From Delphinapterus leucas (Eukaryota > Chordata > Mammalia > Artiodactyla > Monodontidae): a DNA stretch of 64,000 nucleotides. A program made the position numbers and the translations under genes. The DNA is taken from positions 15,672,462-15,736,461 of the forward strand of contig NW_022098044.1 in NCBI RefSeq assembly GCF_002288925.2, in the 5' to 3' direction. A model generated the notes under the pieces. It saw nothing but the letters and a program-made list of their open reading frames with translations, did not search any database and was not told where the DNA came from. Every line of letters begins with the position of its first letter. Within the stretch, counting starts at the first letter, position 1. Shown here in pieces: positions 22,646 through 34,320 of this stretch.

Positions 22646-22763
22646 AACTGCTTGTATTAATATTAGTAATAGGCAATATTTGAGCATTTATTATTACAGA
22701 ATAAATACATTCTAGCTAAGTGGATCCTGTCAGTTCTCTGTAAAGCGAACCCTATTATTCTTT

Positions 22764-22974
22764 TTTTAATTTTTTTATTTTTTGCGGTACGCGGGCCTCT
22801 CACTGTTGTGGCCTCTCCCGTGGCGGAGCACAGGCTCCGGATGCGCAGGCTCAGCGGCCATGGCTCACGGGCCCAGCCGCTCCGCGGCATGTGGGATCCT
22901 CCCAGACCGGGGCACGAACCCGTGTCCCTTGCATTGGCAGGCGGACTCTCAACCACTGCGCCACCAGGGAAGCC
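22764..22974 (-). mobile_element. CHR-type SINE, antisense
   Basis: The order is T-rich tail complement, GCGGTACGCGGGCCTCTCACTG, body, and head ending CCACCAGGGAAGCC. The TSD CCCTATTATTCTTT is perfect at 22750-22763 and 22975-22988. Confidence 0.95.
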
Positions 22975-22989
22975 CCCTATTATTCTTTG

Positions 22990-23450
22990 AATGAGGTGAT
23001 AGCACTGGAGATGCAAACTCCTTAGATAAAAGTAAGTTCTATATTGTCACCAGGCAAGGACTGTGGGTGGTCCTACTGAATCTGGGGTGCATTTGTAGCC
23101 CTCTGTGGGCTTTGGGTCACTCTATGCCTCTGATATCTCCCCTTAGGCTGTAATTCATTGCTTAGTCCCATCCCAGACCCTAAGTTTCCTTGGCTTTCTA
23201 GTCCTGAGCTCACACTGCCTGTCCTTATACCCGTGGGCTGTCGTGGCTGTTGGAATTGGGAGGCAGGATCTGTGCTTTCGTCTGAGGCCTCTTGCCTTGT
23301 CCAACACAGTGCTGGCGTGTTCTGTGAATCTACTTGCCTAGACACTCTGTAAGGTAGGCTCTTTTCAAATGTGATTGCTATTCACTTAATGTCAAATATA
23401 GCATAGTTATTTATCCCTAGGATCTGCTCTGACCCATCAGTATCACAACA
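22990..23450. other. Non-repetitive intronic sequence
   Basis: No gene or confident repeat is recognised before the next SINE. Confidence 0.4.
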
Positions 23451-23460
23451 CGGTGAGCCT

Positions 23461-23945
23461 TTTTTTTTTTTTTGCCGTGTGTGGGCCTCTCACTGTTGTG
23501 GCCTCTCCCGTTGTGGAGCACAGGCTTCGGACGCGCAGGCTCAGTGGCCATGGCTCACGGGCCCAGCCGCTCCGCGGCATGTGGGATCTTCCCGGACCGG
23601 GGCACAGACCCATGTCCCCTGCATCGGCAGGCGGACTCTCAACCACTGTGCCACCAGGGNNNNNNNNNNNNNNNNNNNNNNNNNNNNNNNNNNNNNNNNN
23701 NNNNNNNNNNNNNNNNNNNNNNNNNNNNNNNNNNNNNNNNNNNNNNNNNNNNNNNNNNNACGGGAGAGGCCACAACAGTGGCCTCTCCCGTTGTGGAGCA
23801 CAGGCTTCGGACGCGCAGGCTCAGTGGCCATGGCTCACGGGCCCAGCCGCTCCGCGGCATGTGGGATCTTCCCGGACCGGGGCACAGACCCATGTCCCCT
23901 GCATCGGCAGGCGGACTCTCAACCACTGTGCCACCAGGGAGGCCC
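23461..23945 (-). mobile_element. CHR-type SINE, antisense, disrupted by an assembly gap
   Basis: One insertion, judged by the shared flank GAGCCTT at 23455-23461 and 23946-23952. Between the flanks the assembly shows a left copy (to 23659), 100 N, a 21-base foldback, and a second copy (23781-23945). Bases 23501-23659 and 23781-23939 are identical, including private differences from the other SINEs (TCAGTGGCC, CACAGACCC). The second copy is very probably an assembly artefact. Confidence 0.85.
23660..23759. other. Assembly gap (100 N)
   Basis: Exactly 100 N, the usual placeholder for a gap of unknown size. It lies inside a SINE. Confidence 0.99.
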
Positions 23946-24439
23946 GAGCCTTGTTCTTTATATGTTCACTTAGTCTATTAGCCCAGGTAAATCAACCAGG
24001 CAGTTAAGGTGACTGTGTGATTTTTGAGTTGTGTTCCTTTTCCTTTGTAGGTTGTTCAAATGATTTCATTTTGCATCATTCAGAATTGTTGTTATTCTAT
24101 GTCATCTTGTTCACAAAATACCATTTGCCCTGAGCAAATTTCTGTTACATCTCAGAATAACTTACTTTAAGGAGAGAGTCTACAGTTTCCTGAATTTTGC
24201 AGTCTGGGAAACATGGTGGCATTATTTTCTTGCTAGAACAAAGTACAAACCCAGATTGAGTATTTATCCCTTTGATTACATGCCCAGCACCCTGCATACA
24301 TTTGTGTTTTATTCATTTATGACTGTATTTTATATATATGTATGCATGCATGTAAATATGTATAAGTATATACACATTTAACATGAGGAATATAGAAAGA
24401 GTGAGACATAAGTTTTGGTCCCTCTGTACTATCAGTAGT

Positions 24440-24620
24440 CATTTTCCCCCAATATTTTGTTAAGAAATATTTCAAACATGTAAAAAAGTTGAATTGTCCA
24501 GTTAATACCCATATACCCACTGTGATGATTCTTCAATTAACATCTGGCTATATTTGCTTTATCATATAATTATCCATGTCTTCATCGCTGTATCCATCCA
24601 TTTCCATCCCCCTGTTGTTG
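24440..24620 (-). repeat. Old LINE-1 3'-UTR fragment, antisense (probable)
   Basis: TTTCAAACATGTAAAAAAGTTG, GTTAATACCCATATACCCACTG and TTCAATTAACATCTGGCTATATTTGCTTTATC resemble the reverse of an old L1 3' UTR, as at 7110-7560. Confidence 0.65.
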
Positions 24621-25530
24621 TCTTTCTAAGTGAGATGCAGGCTGCCCCTAATCGTGACCAGGTGCTCTGTTGGCAGGAAGCATGTATTACACTTTGGGTC
24701 CTCCCTGAGCGTTCGCCGAACCTCTTCTCGGAGAGACCTTGACATCTACTCATGACTCGGCCCAAAGCCTCACCAGCAGGCACAGAACCCTCCCAGTGGC
24801 CTCACCCAGGGCTTTATCCTTCTATGTGTGGCCTAGACCATTCCGATTCTCACTGTGCCTTTTAAAGCAAAGGTGTCCAAGATGCTGTATCTACCTTTTT
24901 ACTTCCTCAAGCCAAGAAACATAACTAGACTCCCCAGAAGGCGCTGTCTGCTCTCCATCCTTTAGCACGAGCCAAATAAAGCCTCTGACAAACGCCAGCT
25001 CCAAAGGCAGACTGAGTTAGCCTTCCCCTTTGGTTACTTTCCAGCATCTCTGGTCTGGGCAGCCTCCCTTCCCCCTCCAGCTAGCCACTGGGGCTGACCT
25101 TTGAGGAGGAGTTCTCTGCTGTCCTGACCCACTGGGGCCCCAGTTCTGTCCTGGCTGGACGGCATGGCTCTGAGGAATGATGAAGGCCTTGCTGGGTGTG
25201 AACTTCCCATTCATTTAAAATCACTGCTTTCTCCATTATTCTTTTTATAACAATATCACAATAATGGCCACTTCATGTGTGCATTCTGTCAAAAAAGAAT
25301 TGTGAAGAAGTGAAAAACGTGTCTCCCATATAATTATAGAGTGAACCTAAGTCAACTATTATACTCATTAATGAGGGAACCAATAAATCGGTAAAGCTGG
25401 CTCAAAGAGCATTGGAAGAAGTGGGTATTCACAGGCATTTTTTTTTTTTTTAAGGATAGAAGAGAATGATTAGGTAAGTGTGGAGGAAATGGTGACGTAC
25501 CATTTAGATCAGCCTTGAGGTACTCCAGCT
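24620..25530. other. Non-repetitive intronic sequence
   Basis: No gene or confident repeat is recognised, apart from a T-run at about 25439-25452. Confidence 0.4.
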
Positions 25531-26020
25531 TCTGGGAGTGCTGCCAGCAAAAAGCCCTGTCAGCTCCTTTCAGGGTGTAGGGGAGGGAAACTTTTCCCTT
25601 CTTCTCTTCCAGGTCCTGTGATTGGTCTAATGATTACATTGATATAAAACAGATTAACAGGAGAAAAAATGAATTTAATTTTGTACGCATGGGAGCTCAT
25701 AAAAAATATGAGACTCGAAGAATTGACCAAAGCAGGCAGCTTTTATACCTTTTAAACAAAGAAACAATACATTTTGAAGAATTAATAAGACAAAGGGAAT
25801 TAGACTTGGGGTAGTAAATTAGTGAAGAAGTAACAGGGTTTGTTGATACAGCCTTCTCAGCCTTGAATTCTCTATCTCTGGTGATAAGGATGTCTCTCTT
25901 CCTTCTGGTACAGGGAGGGTGCCTTTCACATGGGAGATTTATTTCCTGCTTTTAGCGGGACAGAAAGGAGGGTCAGACTATCTTTCTTGCCCTAGCTGTT
26001 CCTTAAATAACTTTAATTCA
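25530..26020 (-). mobile_element. Solo LTR of an endogenous retrovirus, antisense
   Basis: Read on the minus strand this has LTR architecture: U3-like sequence, a TATA box GGTATAAAAG (complement of 25739-25748), then about 110 bases later an A/T-rich polyadenylation region and CTCCTGTTAATCTG. It resembles ERV1-type LTRs, but the family is not assigned. No gag, pol or env remnants are seen beside it. Confidence 0.65.
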
Positions 26021-26379
26021 AAATAATCAGTATGCCTAAGTGTTGTATTTTGGGTGACCTGCCCAGAGCCCCATCAAGGGGTTGCCTTAACTGAAGAAAG
26101 TCCCCTGGCCTCCTGGGCACCCCATGTCTGATCCATTTCTAGGTGTAAAGGCCGGACCTCTCACCCCCTGCTTGCATTTGTCGAGGGTCATCCTATCTTC
26201 AGAACTGCCCATAGGGTCAACTGAGGCTTCTGTCATGACTGCATCCCAGCTCACTTTTTTTCTCTCCACCCAGAAATCTACAAGTTAACACATAGCTAGC
26301 TTCACAGTGTCCAAGGCCTTAATATATTGTCAATAGCAAAATTAAACCCAGATATATCCCTCTAGATATCAGGGTTTGG

Positions 26380-26608
26380 CTGACCTGTAGAGACAGATGG
26401 CAAATATTTTAGGCTTTGCAGGCCGCCCCCCCGCCCCCCGCCCTCCGTCCTCCGTCTCTGTGGTCCTCTCACAACTCTTCAGCTCTGCCCTGGGAGCAGG
26501 AAAGCAGTCACGAAGACTAAACAAATGGCTGTGTTCCAAAGACACTACTTACAAAAACAGGTGGAGGGTGGGATCTGGCCCACAGACCGGAGTGCTGACC
26601 CCTGCCCT
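26380..26608 (-). repeat. hAT-type nonautonomous DNA element
   Basis: AAATATTTTAGGCTTTGCAGGCCG, GGCTGTGTTCCAAAGACACTACTTAC, ATCTGGCCCACAGACCGG and a terminal GCTGACCCCTGCC are the reverse orientation of the family at 9186-9778. A C-rich run sits at 26424-26444. Confidence 0.7.
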
Positions 26609-26609
26609 A

Positions 26610-27295
26610 GATAGTTAAGTAATCAGTCTTCGGGTAAGTGTGTTAAACACTATCCTAGTGTGACACTGAAAGGACAAGCTACCTGCCGTCTTTGCCCCGT
26701 TTGATGCTTATAGGATATAATTTCTAAATCCTACGACTGCCTACAAGGTGCTCCTCTTACCATTTCACAAATGAGGTACCAGGATTAGTGAGGGTTCTCC
26801 ATGGTCTTACTATTTAAGTAGATGGTAGTTTCTGGAAGTGAGCATGGTGGATCTAGCCCTGAGGCTTGCTCTGTCCCCTTCCACCAGCCTACCTCACTGA
26901 GTCATGGGAAGCAGAGGTTTGAGTGACTCTTTGGAGAAAAGCACTCCCAAAACAGATTCACAGAGCCCAAAGGTATCTGAAGAGGCCCTGCTCAGCATTA
27001 CTCCCTCTGCTGTGTGTCCTGGACTTCTCACAGAGTAGGTGGATTTACCTGTGAGTAAGGCAATTTGAATGTAGAGAGCTCTTATCCATTAAGGTTTTAA
27101 AGAATTGTCCAGCCTGGACCTTGTTTCCTGAGCTGCATTCTTCTGACACAAGGAGGAGGTAAGAACAGCTTACACATCGAGACAGAGATCTTACCTGAGC
27201 CGTGCCACACATGGCTCAGGTGTGTGGCATTGACGAAGCCCCTAGGTCAGCCAGAGACTCTGTTAGCATCACAGTGAAACATGCAGGATCTCTCT
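26610..27295. other. Non-repetitive intronic sequence
   Basis: No gene or confident repeat is recognised. A short inverted repeat (GAGCCGTGCCACACATGGCTC) lies near 27197-27217. Confidence 0.4.
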
Positions 27296-27309
27296 TCCGG
27301 CTCTCCCTT

Positions 27310-27590
27310 TACCGAAGTCCATTAAACTGGGCCTGGATTCGAATGCTGACTCCTATCACCAGCTATGCGACCGTAGGCAAGTTTCTTAATTCTCTCTGTA
27401 TTATTTAATATGAAAATGAAATGAAGCTATCTATGTAAAGCTTGTAGAACAGTACTTGTAACACAGCAAGCACTATGAAAGTATTTTCTGTTATTGTTAT
27501 TGTTACTGTTATCTTTAGAACTTAGTATGGTGCCTTGCTAGTAATAGGGGCTCAATAAGTGTCATTCAGTGCATAAATGAGCCACATGAT
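27310..27590 (+). repeat. MIR, sense, with a second MIR/L2-like tail
   Basis: GGGCCTGGATTCGAATGCTGACTCC...AGCTATGCGACCGTAGGCAAG...GAACAGTACTTGTAACACAGCAAGCACTATG fits MIR. A second terminus (GAACTTAGTATGGTGCCTTGC...GGGGCTCAATAAGTG) follows at 27520-27565. Confidence 0.75.
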
Positions 27591-27629
27591 AAATTAGATT
27601 CAGATTAAGTTGTGGAATAGTGCTCTCCA

Positions 27630-27805
27630 GTGGAGCTCTGTGGTGATGGGAATGTGCTGTCTCTGTGCTGTCCACCGGCCACGTTTGGCTAATGAGCACT
27701 TGACATATGGGTAGTGTGAGGAACTGCAATTTAAATTTTATTCAATCTTAATTTAAACTTGTAGCCACATGAGGCTAGAGGCTACCGTGTTGGACAGCAC
27801 AGTCC
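27630..27805. repeat. hAT-type (MER) nonautonomous DNA element
   Basis: GTGCTGTCCACCGGCCACGTTTGGCTAATGAGCACTTGACATATGG ... TAGCCACATGAGGCTAGAGGCTACCGTGTTGGACAGCACAG is a common mammalian DNA-element pattern with inverted ends (CTGTCC/GGACAG). Confidence 0.65.
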
Positions 27806-27929
27806 TCTGAACACTCTAGAGTTGTGATTCAATATTTGGCATTTTTCAAACACCTGCAAGTGATTATAACAGGACTAGAACTCTTAGGCCAGTACTTTCT
27901 CATCCATCCACTCATCCATCCTTCAAGAA

Positions 27930-28445
27930 ATAAATTCAAGAAGCCAATATTAAGTTCCTGCTATACGCCAGTTACTCTTCTGGGCACTAGCAGTCAGCAA
28001 AGAGAGAGAAGGTCTTGGCTGTCAAAGAACTTCTGTGCTAGTAAAGGAGTAGATAAAATAAAGGCAAACAGTAAGCAAGCCACTTCCAGACAAGGTACGG
28101 GAGTGCAGTCAGGACAAAAGAGGGCATTGTAGTGGTGACTGGCTTGGAAGGGATTGTGGTGCTTGTTTAAGGAAAGCCTCTGTCAGGAGGGAACACCTGA
28201 GCTGAGACCTGTTTGGTGAGAAGGAGAGAGCCTTGTCATGATCTGGGATCAGAGTGTTCCAGGCAGACGGAGCAGCAAATTGTCTTAAAGCTGGGGCCGT
28301 GCTTGGCCTGTTTGCAAAAACAGGAGGAAGGCCAGGTGGTGGGAATGGTGAACACAGTAGACTGTGGTCATTAGGTGAGCTTGGAGAGGAGGGCAGGGTG
28401 GAGTTTTTCGGGAACTTGCGGGCCAGGGTCCAGAGTTAGGATTTT
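27930..28445 (-). repeat. L2 3' region, antisense
   Basis: TATACGCCAGTTACTCTTCTGGGCACTAGCAGTCAGC, CACCTGAGCTGAGACCTG, CAGAGTGTTCCAGGCAGACGGAGCAGCAAATTG and GGACCAGGGTCC-like spacing match long antisense L2 regions. It ends near GGATTTTATTCTAGG. Confidence 0.65.
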
Positions 28446-28844
28446 ATTCTAGGGGAACCATAGGAAGATCCTGAGCAACGCCTCCTGGATTCAGTATCTC
28501 TTTCATTGCCATGGGTGATGGGGAGGGGCGTGGCAATGTGGTGGTAGCTCATGGGAAGGGATACTGGTGCCTGGGGCACAGACAGTTGCAGTGCAGATAG
28601 AAGAGTTGAGAGATGGGGATCTACCAAGGTAGAGCCAACAGAACTTACTGCTGGGTGGATTGGATCTTGAAGGTCACAGAGTTTTTATATAACCCCGTCC
28701 CCAAATATACTTACACAGTGAGACTGAGTATTTCACTGACTGAATAAATTTACCTTCCTTCCCTCATCCTTCAGGAGGCTGCTAAGAAGCTTCGTGATGC
28801 CTAGGAGTATAGGTTAGGGGATTATAAAGCATGTAGCCCAAAGC

Positions 28845-28990
28845 AGTGTTTCTCTGACTTGAAAGTGCAGATCACCCGGGGATCTTGTTAAAATGCAGAC
28901 TCTGACTTTGTAGGTCTGGGGTGGGGTCTCAGATTGTGCATTTCTAAAAGGCTCCCCCATGATGCCAGTGCTACCTTTGCTTGAGCCCCA
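28845..28990. repeat. MER20 (hAT-Charlie)
   Basis: AGTGTTTCTCTGACTTGAAAGTGCAGATCACCCGGGGATCTTGTTAAAATGCAGACTCTGAC...GGTCTGGGGTGGGGTCTCAGATTGTGCATTTCTAA...GATGCCAGTGCT fits MER20, missing its right terminus. Confidence 0.75.
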
Positions 28991-28999
28991 CTTTACCTA

Positions 29000-30750
29000 G
29001 GGAGGCCTTACTCCTGCTATGTAAAGGCACAAAACTGTGACCCTCTAGAGCCTGTGTGTCTTAGGAGCAGGTTGTAGGTACCTGGGAAGAACTCACAAGA
29101 ATCACGCTAGAGTTCATTCTTCTAGATCCACAGGAGCATCTTGGTCTTGTGGCTATGAGCCCTCTCTAGAGACTCAAGGAATTTGCTTTGTGAGTAGAGG
29201 AACTCCCTGCCTCTTTGTTTGTCCTTTGGGAACAGAATTCCTCAGCAATTATTTCACAGCCTGTAGCAGTGTAGGCAGCTCTTCAAATCCAAGCTCCAGA
29301 GCTACATTTGAGGGGATGTATTTTACATGAAAAAGTAACCTTTAAAGGACCTGTGGGCTAGAAGCCCTGTGACTCTCTCTATATTGTGTTATTATTAACA
29401 CAATGCATTTACCTGGTGCCTGGGTGGGAGAAATGAGACCTGATCACCAGAGATATTAACAATAAGATGATCAGTTTCAGCAGAGAGGAAGTTCTCCAAA
29501 GCAGTGCCTCCAGGCTCTGGGTCCATTTCTTAATGAAATGGGGAAAGGAAGTGTCAGGACGTTTAATAGGATACATTTCGCTGAAGAGAGCATTACTGTA
29601 AGTGAAACCTATTACCAGGCTGTAGGATTTAGGGCTGTTTTGAAATGAGTGTACTTACTCCCTTGTAGAAGGGGCTAGTTCAACTATATTGATCATCCGG
29701 AGCCGGCACAGAATGTTTTATTGAGTCAGGATTGCATATGGAAGCTTTTTGGAAATGAAACTAACATTTGATGATTGGGAGAAAATGACTGTGACTTGCC
29801 ATCTGGTTCCTCAGCCAATACCATTGATTCATGGTGCTTGTAGTAGTTCTTAATAATCTGCCCCATTTCATATTATATGAGATACTGAAGCTATGTTCCT
29901 GATTCCTCCAGTCTAAACATTTAGGGTTATTGCACCAAGCTTAAACTCCAGCTTTCTTCCATCTAATTTTTTTGAGTTCTCAAGTGCTGTGACATTTATC
30001 ATCACAGGTTATTAAATTATCATGTGGTAGTTTGCATTTTAATTATGTTATTCACTTCTAATAAATGCAAATCTTCCTCTTGAAGCTCACATAGATTTTT
30101 TTTAACTAGACAGAGGGGGGACATTGAACTGTCTAGACCCACCTCAGCCAAAATGATCGACATCCTTTCTTGTTTCTGAGTGGGAATCTATTCAGTAAAG
30201 CGCTCACTCTGTGGGTTTGACCCACCAAAGAAGCCTGATTCTTCCAATTCCCAACGTTCGTTTTCCCCTTTTATTTCTCTCTTCTTTCTGGAATTACTGC
30301 TTACCCCAGAGAGAGCAGCTTGAGAGGAAGAATCAGGCATAGTCAAAGAGAGACTTTACTGAAATGTCTTCCGTTCATAATATGGTCCTAGAATTAAGGC
30401 AGCAGCTTTTCCTGTGTTTGTAGAAGTGCTCCCAGCATAAGCATATGCATCTCTCTACTCTGTAAACCAGCCAGTTACGTCCCGGATGGGGAGTCAGAGT
30501 GACGGCCCCAATCATCACAAAGAACCTTTATCTGCCAATAAAATAAAAATCAAATCCGTGGTATGGCCACAATTTCTTTTCAGGGCTGGAACTCCAGGCA
30601 GAGGTGGCATGTGGAGCTGCTCCTTCTGGAGGGACACTCTCCCCAGTGTGAATAAAGGGGAGCCTTACATAAGATGTCTATCATTTTTGTAAGAGAGTGG
30701 TCAGAACTGTCCTTAGAAAAGTCTCTGTGATGTCAGTTAGGATTCTGCCG
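29000..30750. other. Non-repetitive intronic sequence
   Basis: About 1.75 kb with no gene or confident repeat. It contains AT-rich stretches near 29830-30080 that could be conserved non-coding sequence. Confidence 0.45.
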
Positions 30751-30754
30751 AGAG

Positions 30755-30930
30755 GTATCACGGGCTCAGTAGCCAAACAGTCCTGGGTGGAAATCCTGAC
30801 TCTGCCACTTTCTAGCTGTATGATCTTAGGAAAAATAGGTAACTGTTTTGATCTTTAGTCCTCTGGAAAATAGAATCATGCCTTCTTGGCAGCTGGAGAG
30901 TTGTAAGAATTAACAGTAACCTACCGTCAC
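30755..30930 (+). repeat. MIR, sense
   Basis: CAGTCCTGGGTGGAAATCCTGACTCTGCCACTTTCTAGCTGTATGATCTTAGG and TTGTAAGAATTAACAGTAACC follow MIR closely. Confidence 0.85.
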
Positions 30931-30934
30931 TTTC

Positions 30935-32090
30935 TACCACACTGTGTGACATTTTCTGTACAAAATGTTGGTCTCAAAGCAAAAGTATTAAGGAGTTGGA
31001 TGTGACCGCTAATCTTTTATCCTGGTTTTTACATTCTTTGGATCACAATAAACAATCAACAGCCTTCAAATGATTCCGTTTCCTTCCTCCTGGCTCTTTA
31101 GACTGTGTCGCAAGCAGTTTTCTCTGCTGATGCAAACGCCGGGACTGTCATCTTGATAAAGCCAGTCTCCCTGGACACTGGTGGCCGAGTGGATGGGTTT
31201 GTTCCCATGTGCCAAGCTGAATCTACCCTGCAGCCCAGGCTCTCCCAAAGGCAGTGTCGGAAGTGGATGTCCAGGGCCTGCAATTGCAACGCTATCTCTT
31301 CTGTTTTCTGACTCGTCGAGGCATCCTGCGGTGGTTGACACGTTAGCTGTGGGAGCTGTAACTGCTGGGCAAAACCAGGTGTGTTTGAGTGCACGAGAGT
31401 CTTCGCTGTAGATGCACAGAGTTTTCTGAGTCGAAATGGAATGAGAGGCAGAAAGCACATGCTCACGGTTTATTTCTGATGCTCTTGGCTTGTGTGAAAG
31501 TGTCTCTTTCAACACATCTTATTTTCTAAGCATGAAATCAAAGGGAGATAACGTGACCCAGTTAATACGATAGGGCTCCAGCACGTCCCAGGGGAGGCAT
31601 CCGCTGACCATCCCTCATACACAAAGCTCCCTTCTCAATAGCAGGGCCCTGACCCTGGGTCAAGAGTGCACATAGCAACATGCTCACAGCTCTCTGGTCC
31701 CAAGTGAGGCAGTAGCCACTTTCTTACCTAGACGACAGATATACTGCCCTGTATGTCATCCCACCGAAGAGGCAATGCCTCTGTTCTAGAAAGTGGAGAC
31801 TGCAGTCTTTACAGAATGCATTTTCTCGTACATTTGGCAACATTTCTAATACCAGCTTAGACCTGCATGTCTGTGCAGTTTCCCCAAACAGGGTGTCTCT
31901 CCCGGCCTCTAGCTTTTATTAGATACAAACCATCTCATTTCCATAATTGTTCTCCTTGTCGGGTCTGGCTGTATTATTCTCTGGCCCTCAGAACCGTTTG
32001 GGTCTCTTCTCAAAGGGCCAAGAAGGCTGTACTCACTTCCTCATTTCCAACTGATCTGGAAAAATTCAGCTAAAGGAATTTGATATTTAG
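30935..32090. other. Non-repetitive intronic sequence
   Basis: No gene or confident repeat is recognised. Overlapping open frames at 31066-31515 on both strands show no homology that I know. Confidence 0.4.
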
Positions 32091-32149
32091 ATCCACAGGA
32101 TCCTAGCGTTTTACTCAGGTGGTTGAGGTCCTCTTCTCCATGCCTTCAT

Positions 32150-32425
32150 CATGAGACACCCCCCCCCCCCCCCGCAGCGCATGCATGCTCGGGAGGGGGG
32201 TGATATCACCCCTAGTGGAGGGAAAATTCCTTCTTTTGGGGGAGGGGCGCAAAAACATTATTGCTCTTTTTATGTATAAAGCATAGATATACACACAACA
32301 TATAAGCAGATATGTAGTATGACTGGTATTAAAATATCACGGGGGGGCCAATTAGGAAGAAATGTCTTAAAAGGCTCTTGGGTATGTGATAATGAAAAAA
32401 GGTTGAAAAACACTGCTCTAGAGTT
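32150..32425. repeat. DNA-transposon-like old repeat with a C15 run
   Basis: GTGATATCACCCCTAGTGGAGGGAAAATTCC, ACATATAAGCAGATATGTAGTATGACTGG and the terminal AAAAGGTTGAAAAACACTGCTCTAG have the look of an old hAT-type repeat. The name is not assigned. A run of 15 C starts at 32159. Confidence 0.4.
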
Positions 32426-32879
32426 TTCCTCATGATGCCTCCTTTTCCCTACTCACAAAAAGTAATGCTTAAAAGGGGACCCCTTTGCTCTCCGCTTGGG
32501 GTAAAGACATTGCTAGATATAGTTCTGGAAGGAGGGAAAGGCTACTGTGTCTCCAGCTGAAGACTTATTTAGAACTCTTTTAGGGAGAGTCATGCCGGAG
32601 TTTTAAATAACAAAGGAATCGCCTGCAGAGATTTCAAAATTCCAACTGCTGGACCCCACCCCAAATGTACCCCAGAATCTTCTGGAACTCTGGACGTCAC
32701 TTGGGTGATTCCTAAATAGTCACACCAACACGAACTCCACAACTGCTGATGTAGATAGAAGGAGAGAAAGTGGCTTAGATTAGAAGCTGGCCCAGGGCCA
32801 GAAAGTGAACTGTTACATAGGCCTTACTGCTCACCACCTCTCCTCACGCTCTGCGCTTTGGCAGACTGGATGGTGTAAC

Positions 32880-33470
32880 CAAAATTCAGCCTCTGTACAC
32901 TGGTACCAAATTGAATCTTGGAGACTGAGTTTTGGATGAAGTAGAAAAGAATAGCTTTATTGCTTTGCCAGACAAAAGGGACCACAGCGGGTTAATGCCC
33001 TCAAAACAGTGCCTGCCGACCTGGAGGGGCTAGTGAGGAGTTTTATAGTAATGGTTCAAAGAGGGCGTGATCAGCTCACGGACGTACTTCTGATTGGTTG
33101 GTGGTGAGGTAAGTGGGAATCGGCATCATCAACCTTCTGGTTCCAACTGGTCTGGAGTCTACATGCTTGTGGGCAACATACAGTTAACTTCTTCCACCTG
33201 GTGGGAGTTTCAGTTCTGCAGAAGAGCTCAAAGATAGTGTTATGTGTATCCCTTGAGAAGGAACCCGGACCCTGCCCAAAGGCTGCACTATTGTTACTTG
33301 ACTGCTCCTCCCTTGTCTCCGCCTCCCCTCTGTTCCCTGATTAGCAACTGTTTGAACCTGCCCTTTGGAACTCAGGAAAGGTCATGGAGGCTGCATGAAG
33401 CCTATTTCCTACAAACAACAAGTGGGGGACACAGAACGGCTTTTGTGCCCAGGAGCCCCGCAGGGTCCTG
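32880..33470 (-). mobile_element. Solo LTR of an endogenous retrovirus, antisense
   Basis: On the minus strand there is a CCAAT box (complement of 33091-33097), a TATA box ACTATAAAA (complement of 33041-33049) and a polyadenylation signal AATAAA (complement of 32956-32961), at spacings usual for a retroviral LTR. The exact ends and family are uncertain, and no internal retroviral coding sequence adjoins it. Confidence 0.7.
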
Positions 33471-33589
33471 CTCAGTTTCAGTGGTGCATAGTTCATCAAA
33501 ACATACCCCACCCTTTTCCACCTCCTTGCATTTGCACGGAAGGCTCTCTCCACTCGGATTCCCCTTTCTTTCATCGTAACCTATCAACA

Positions 33590-33732
33590 TTTTACTTGTT
33601 CTATAAGACCTAGCTCCAAAGATTCTTCTCGCAGGAAGTCTTTCATGAACCTCCCCAATCCACCGCCATTTTCTTATTGCACTTACCACGTGCTGCCTTC
33701 CATTTTGGCTCTTTGTACACATTGTCTTATTT
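33590..33732 (+). repeat. L2 3' region, sense
   Basis: ACCTAGCTCCAAAGATTCTTCTCGCAGGAAGTCTTTCATGAACC...TTGCACTTACCACGTGCTG...TTTGTACACATTGTCTTA matches the L2 segment before its terminus. Confidence 0.7.
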
Positions 33733-34320
33733 TTCCGTTTTATTGAGGTATAGTTTATATACCATAAAATCCATCCATTCTAAGTGTACAATTCAGTGAT
33801 TTTTAGTTGATTTATAAAGTTGTGCAACCATCCCCACAATCCAGTTTAAAAAATTTTTCATCACTCCAGAAAGTTTGCTCATGCCTATTTGCAGTCAGGC
33901 CCCACCCTACCCCCAGCCCCAGGCAACCTGCTTTCATTCTCTATAGGTTTGCCTTCTCTAGATATTTCAGATACATGGAATAATACAATATATAATCTTT
34001 TTCATCTGACTTCTTTCAATTAGCATGATTTTTTGAGGTTAATTTATGTTGTAGCGTGTATTGGCGGTTAGCTCCATTTCACTTCCAAATACTATGCCTT
34101 GGTATTGTAGTGTAGTGGATACTAGATTAACTGGATTGGATTAGTATCGTATTTATGGATATACCACATTTTGTTTATTCATTGACCATTGGTGGACATT
34201 TGGGTTGTTTCCAGTTTGGGGTTATCATGAATAATGCTATCTGCAGTCTCTCTATAGACACATGTTTTCAATTCTCTTGCGTAGAATTGCGGGTGGAATT
34301 GCTGGGTCATGTGGTAAATT

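Noticed and set aside
23453..24007. Long open frames spanning the N gap
   Set aside because: They are created by translating through N and duplicated SINE sequence.
24330..24375. Possible CRISPR-like or satellite array from repeated ATGCATG/TATATG
   Set aside because: It is low-complexity AT-rich sequence without regular spacers, and the genome is a mammal.
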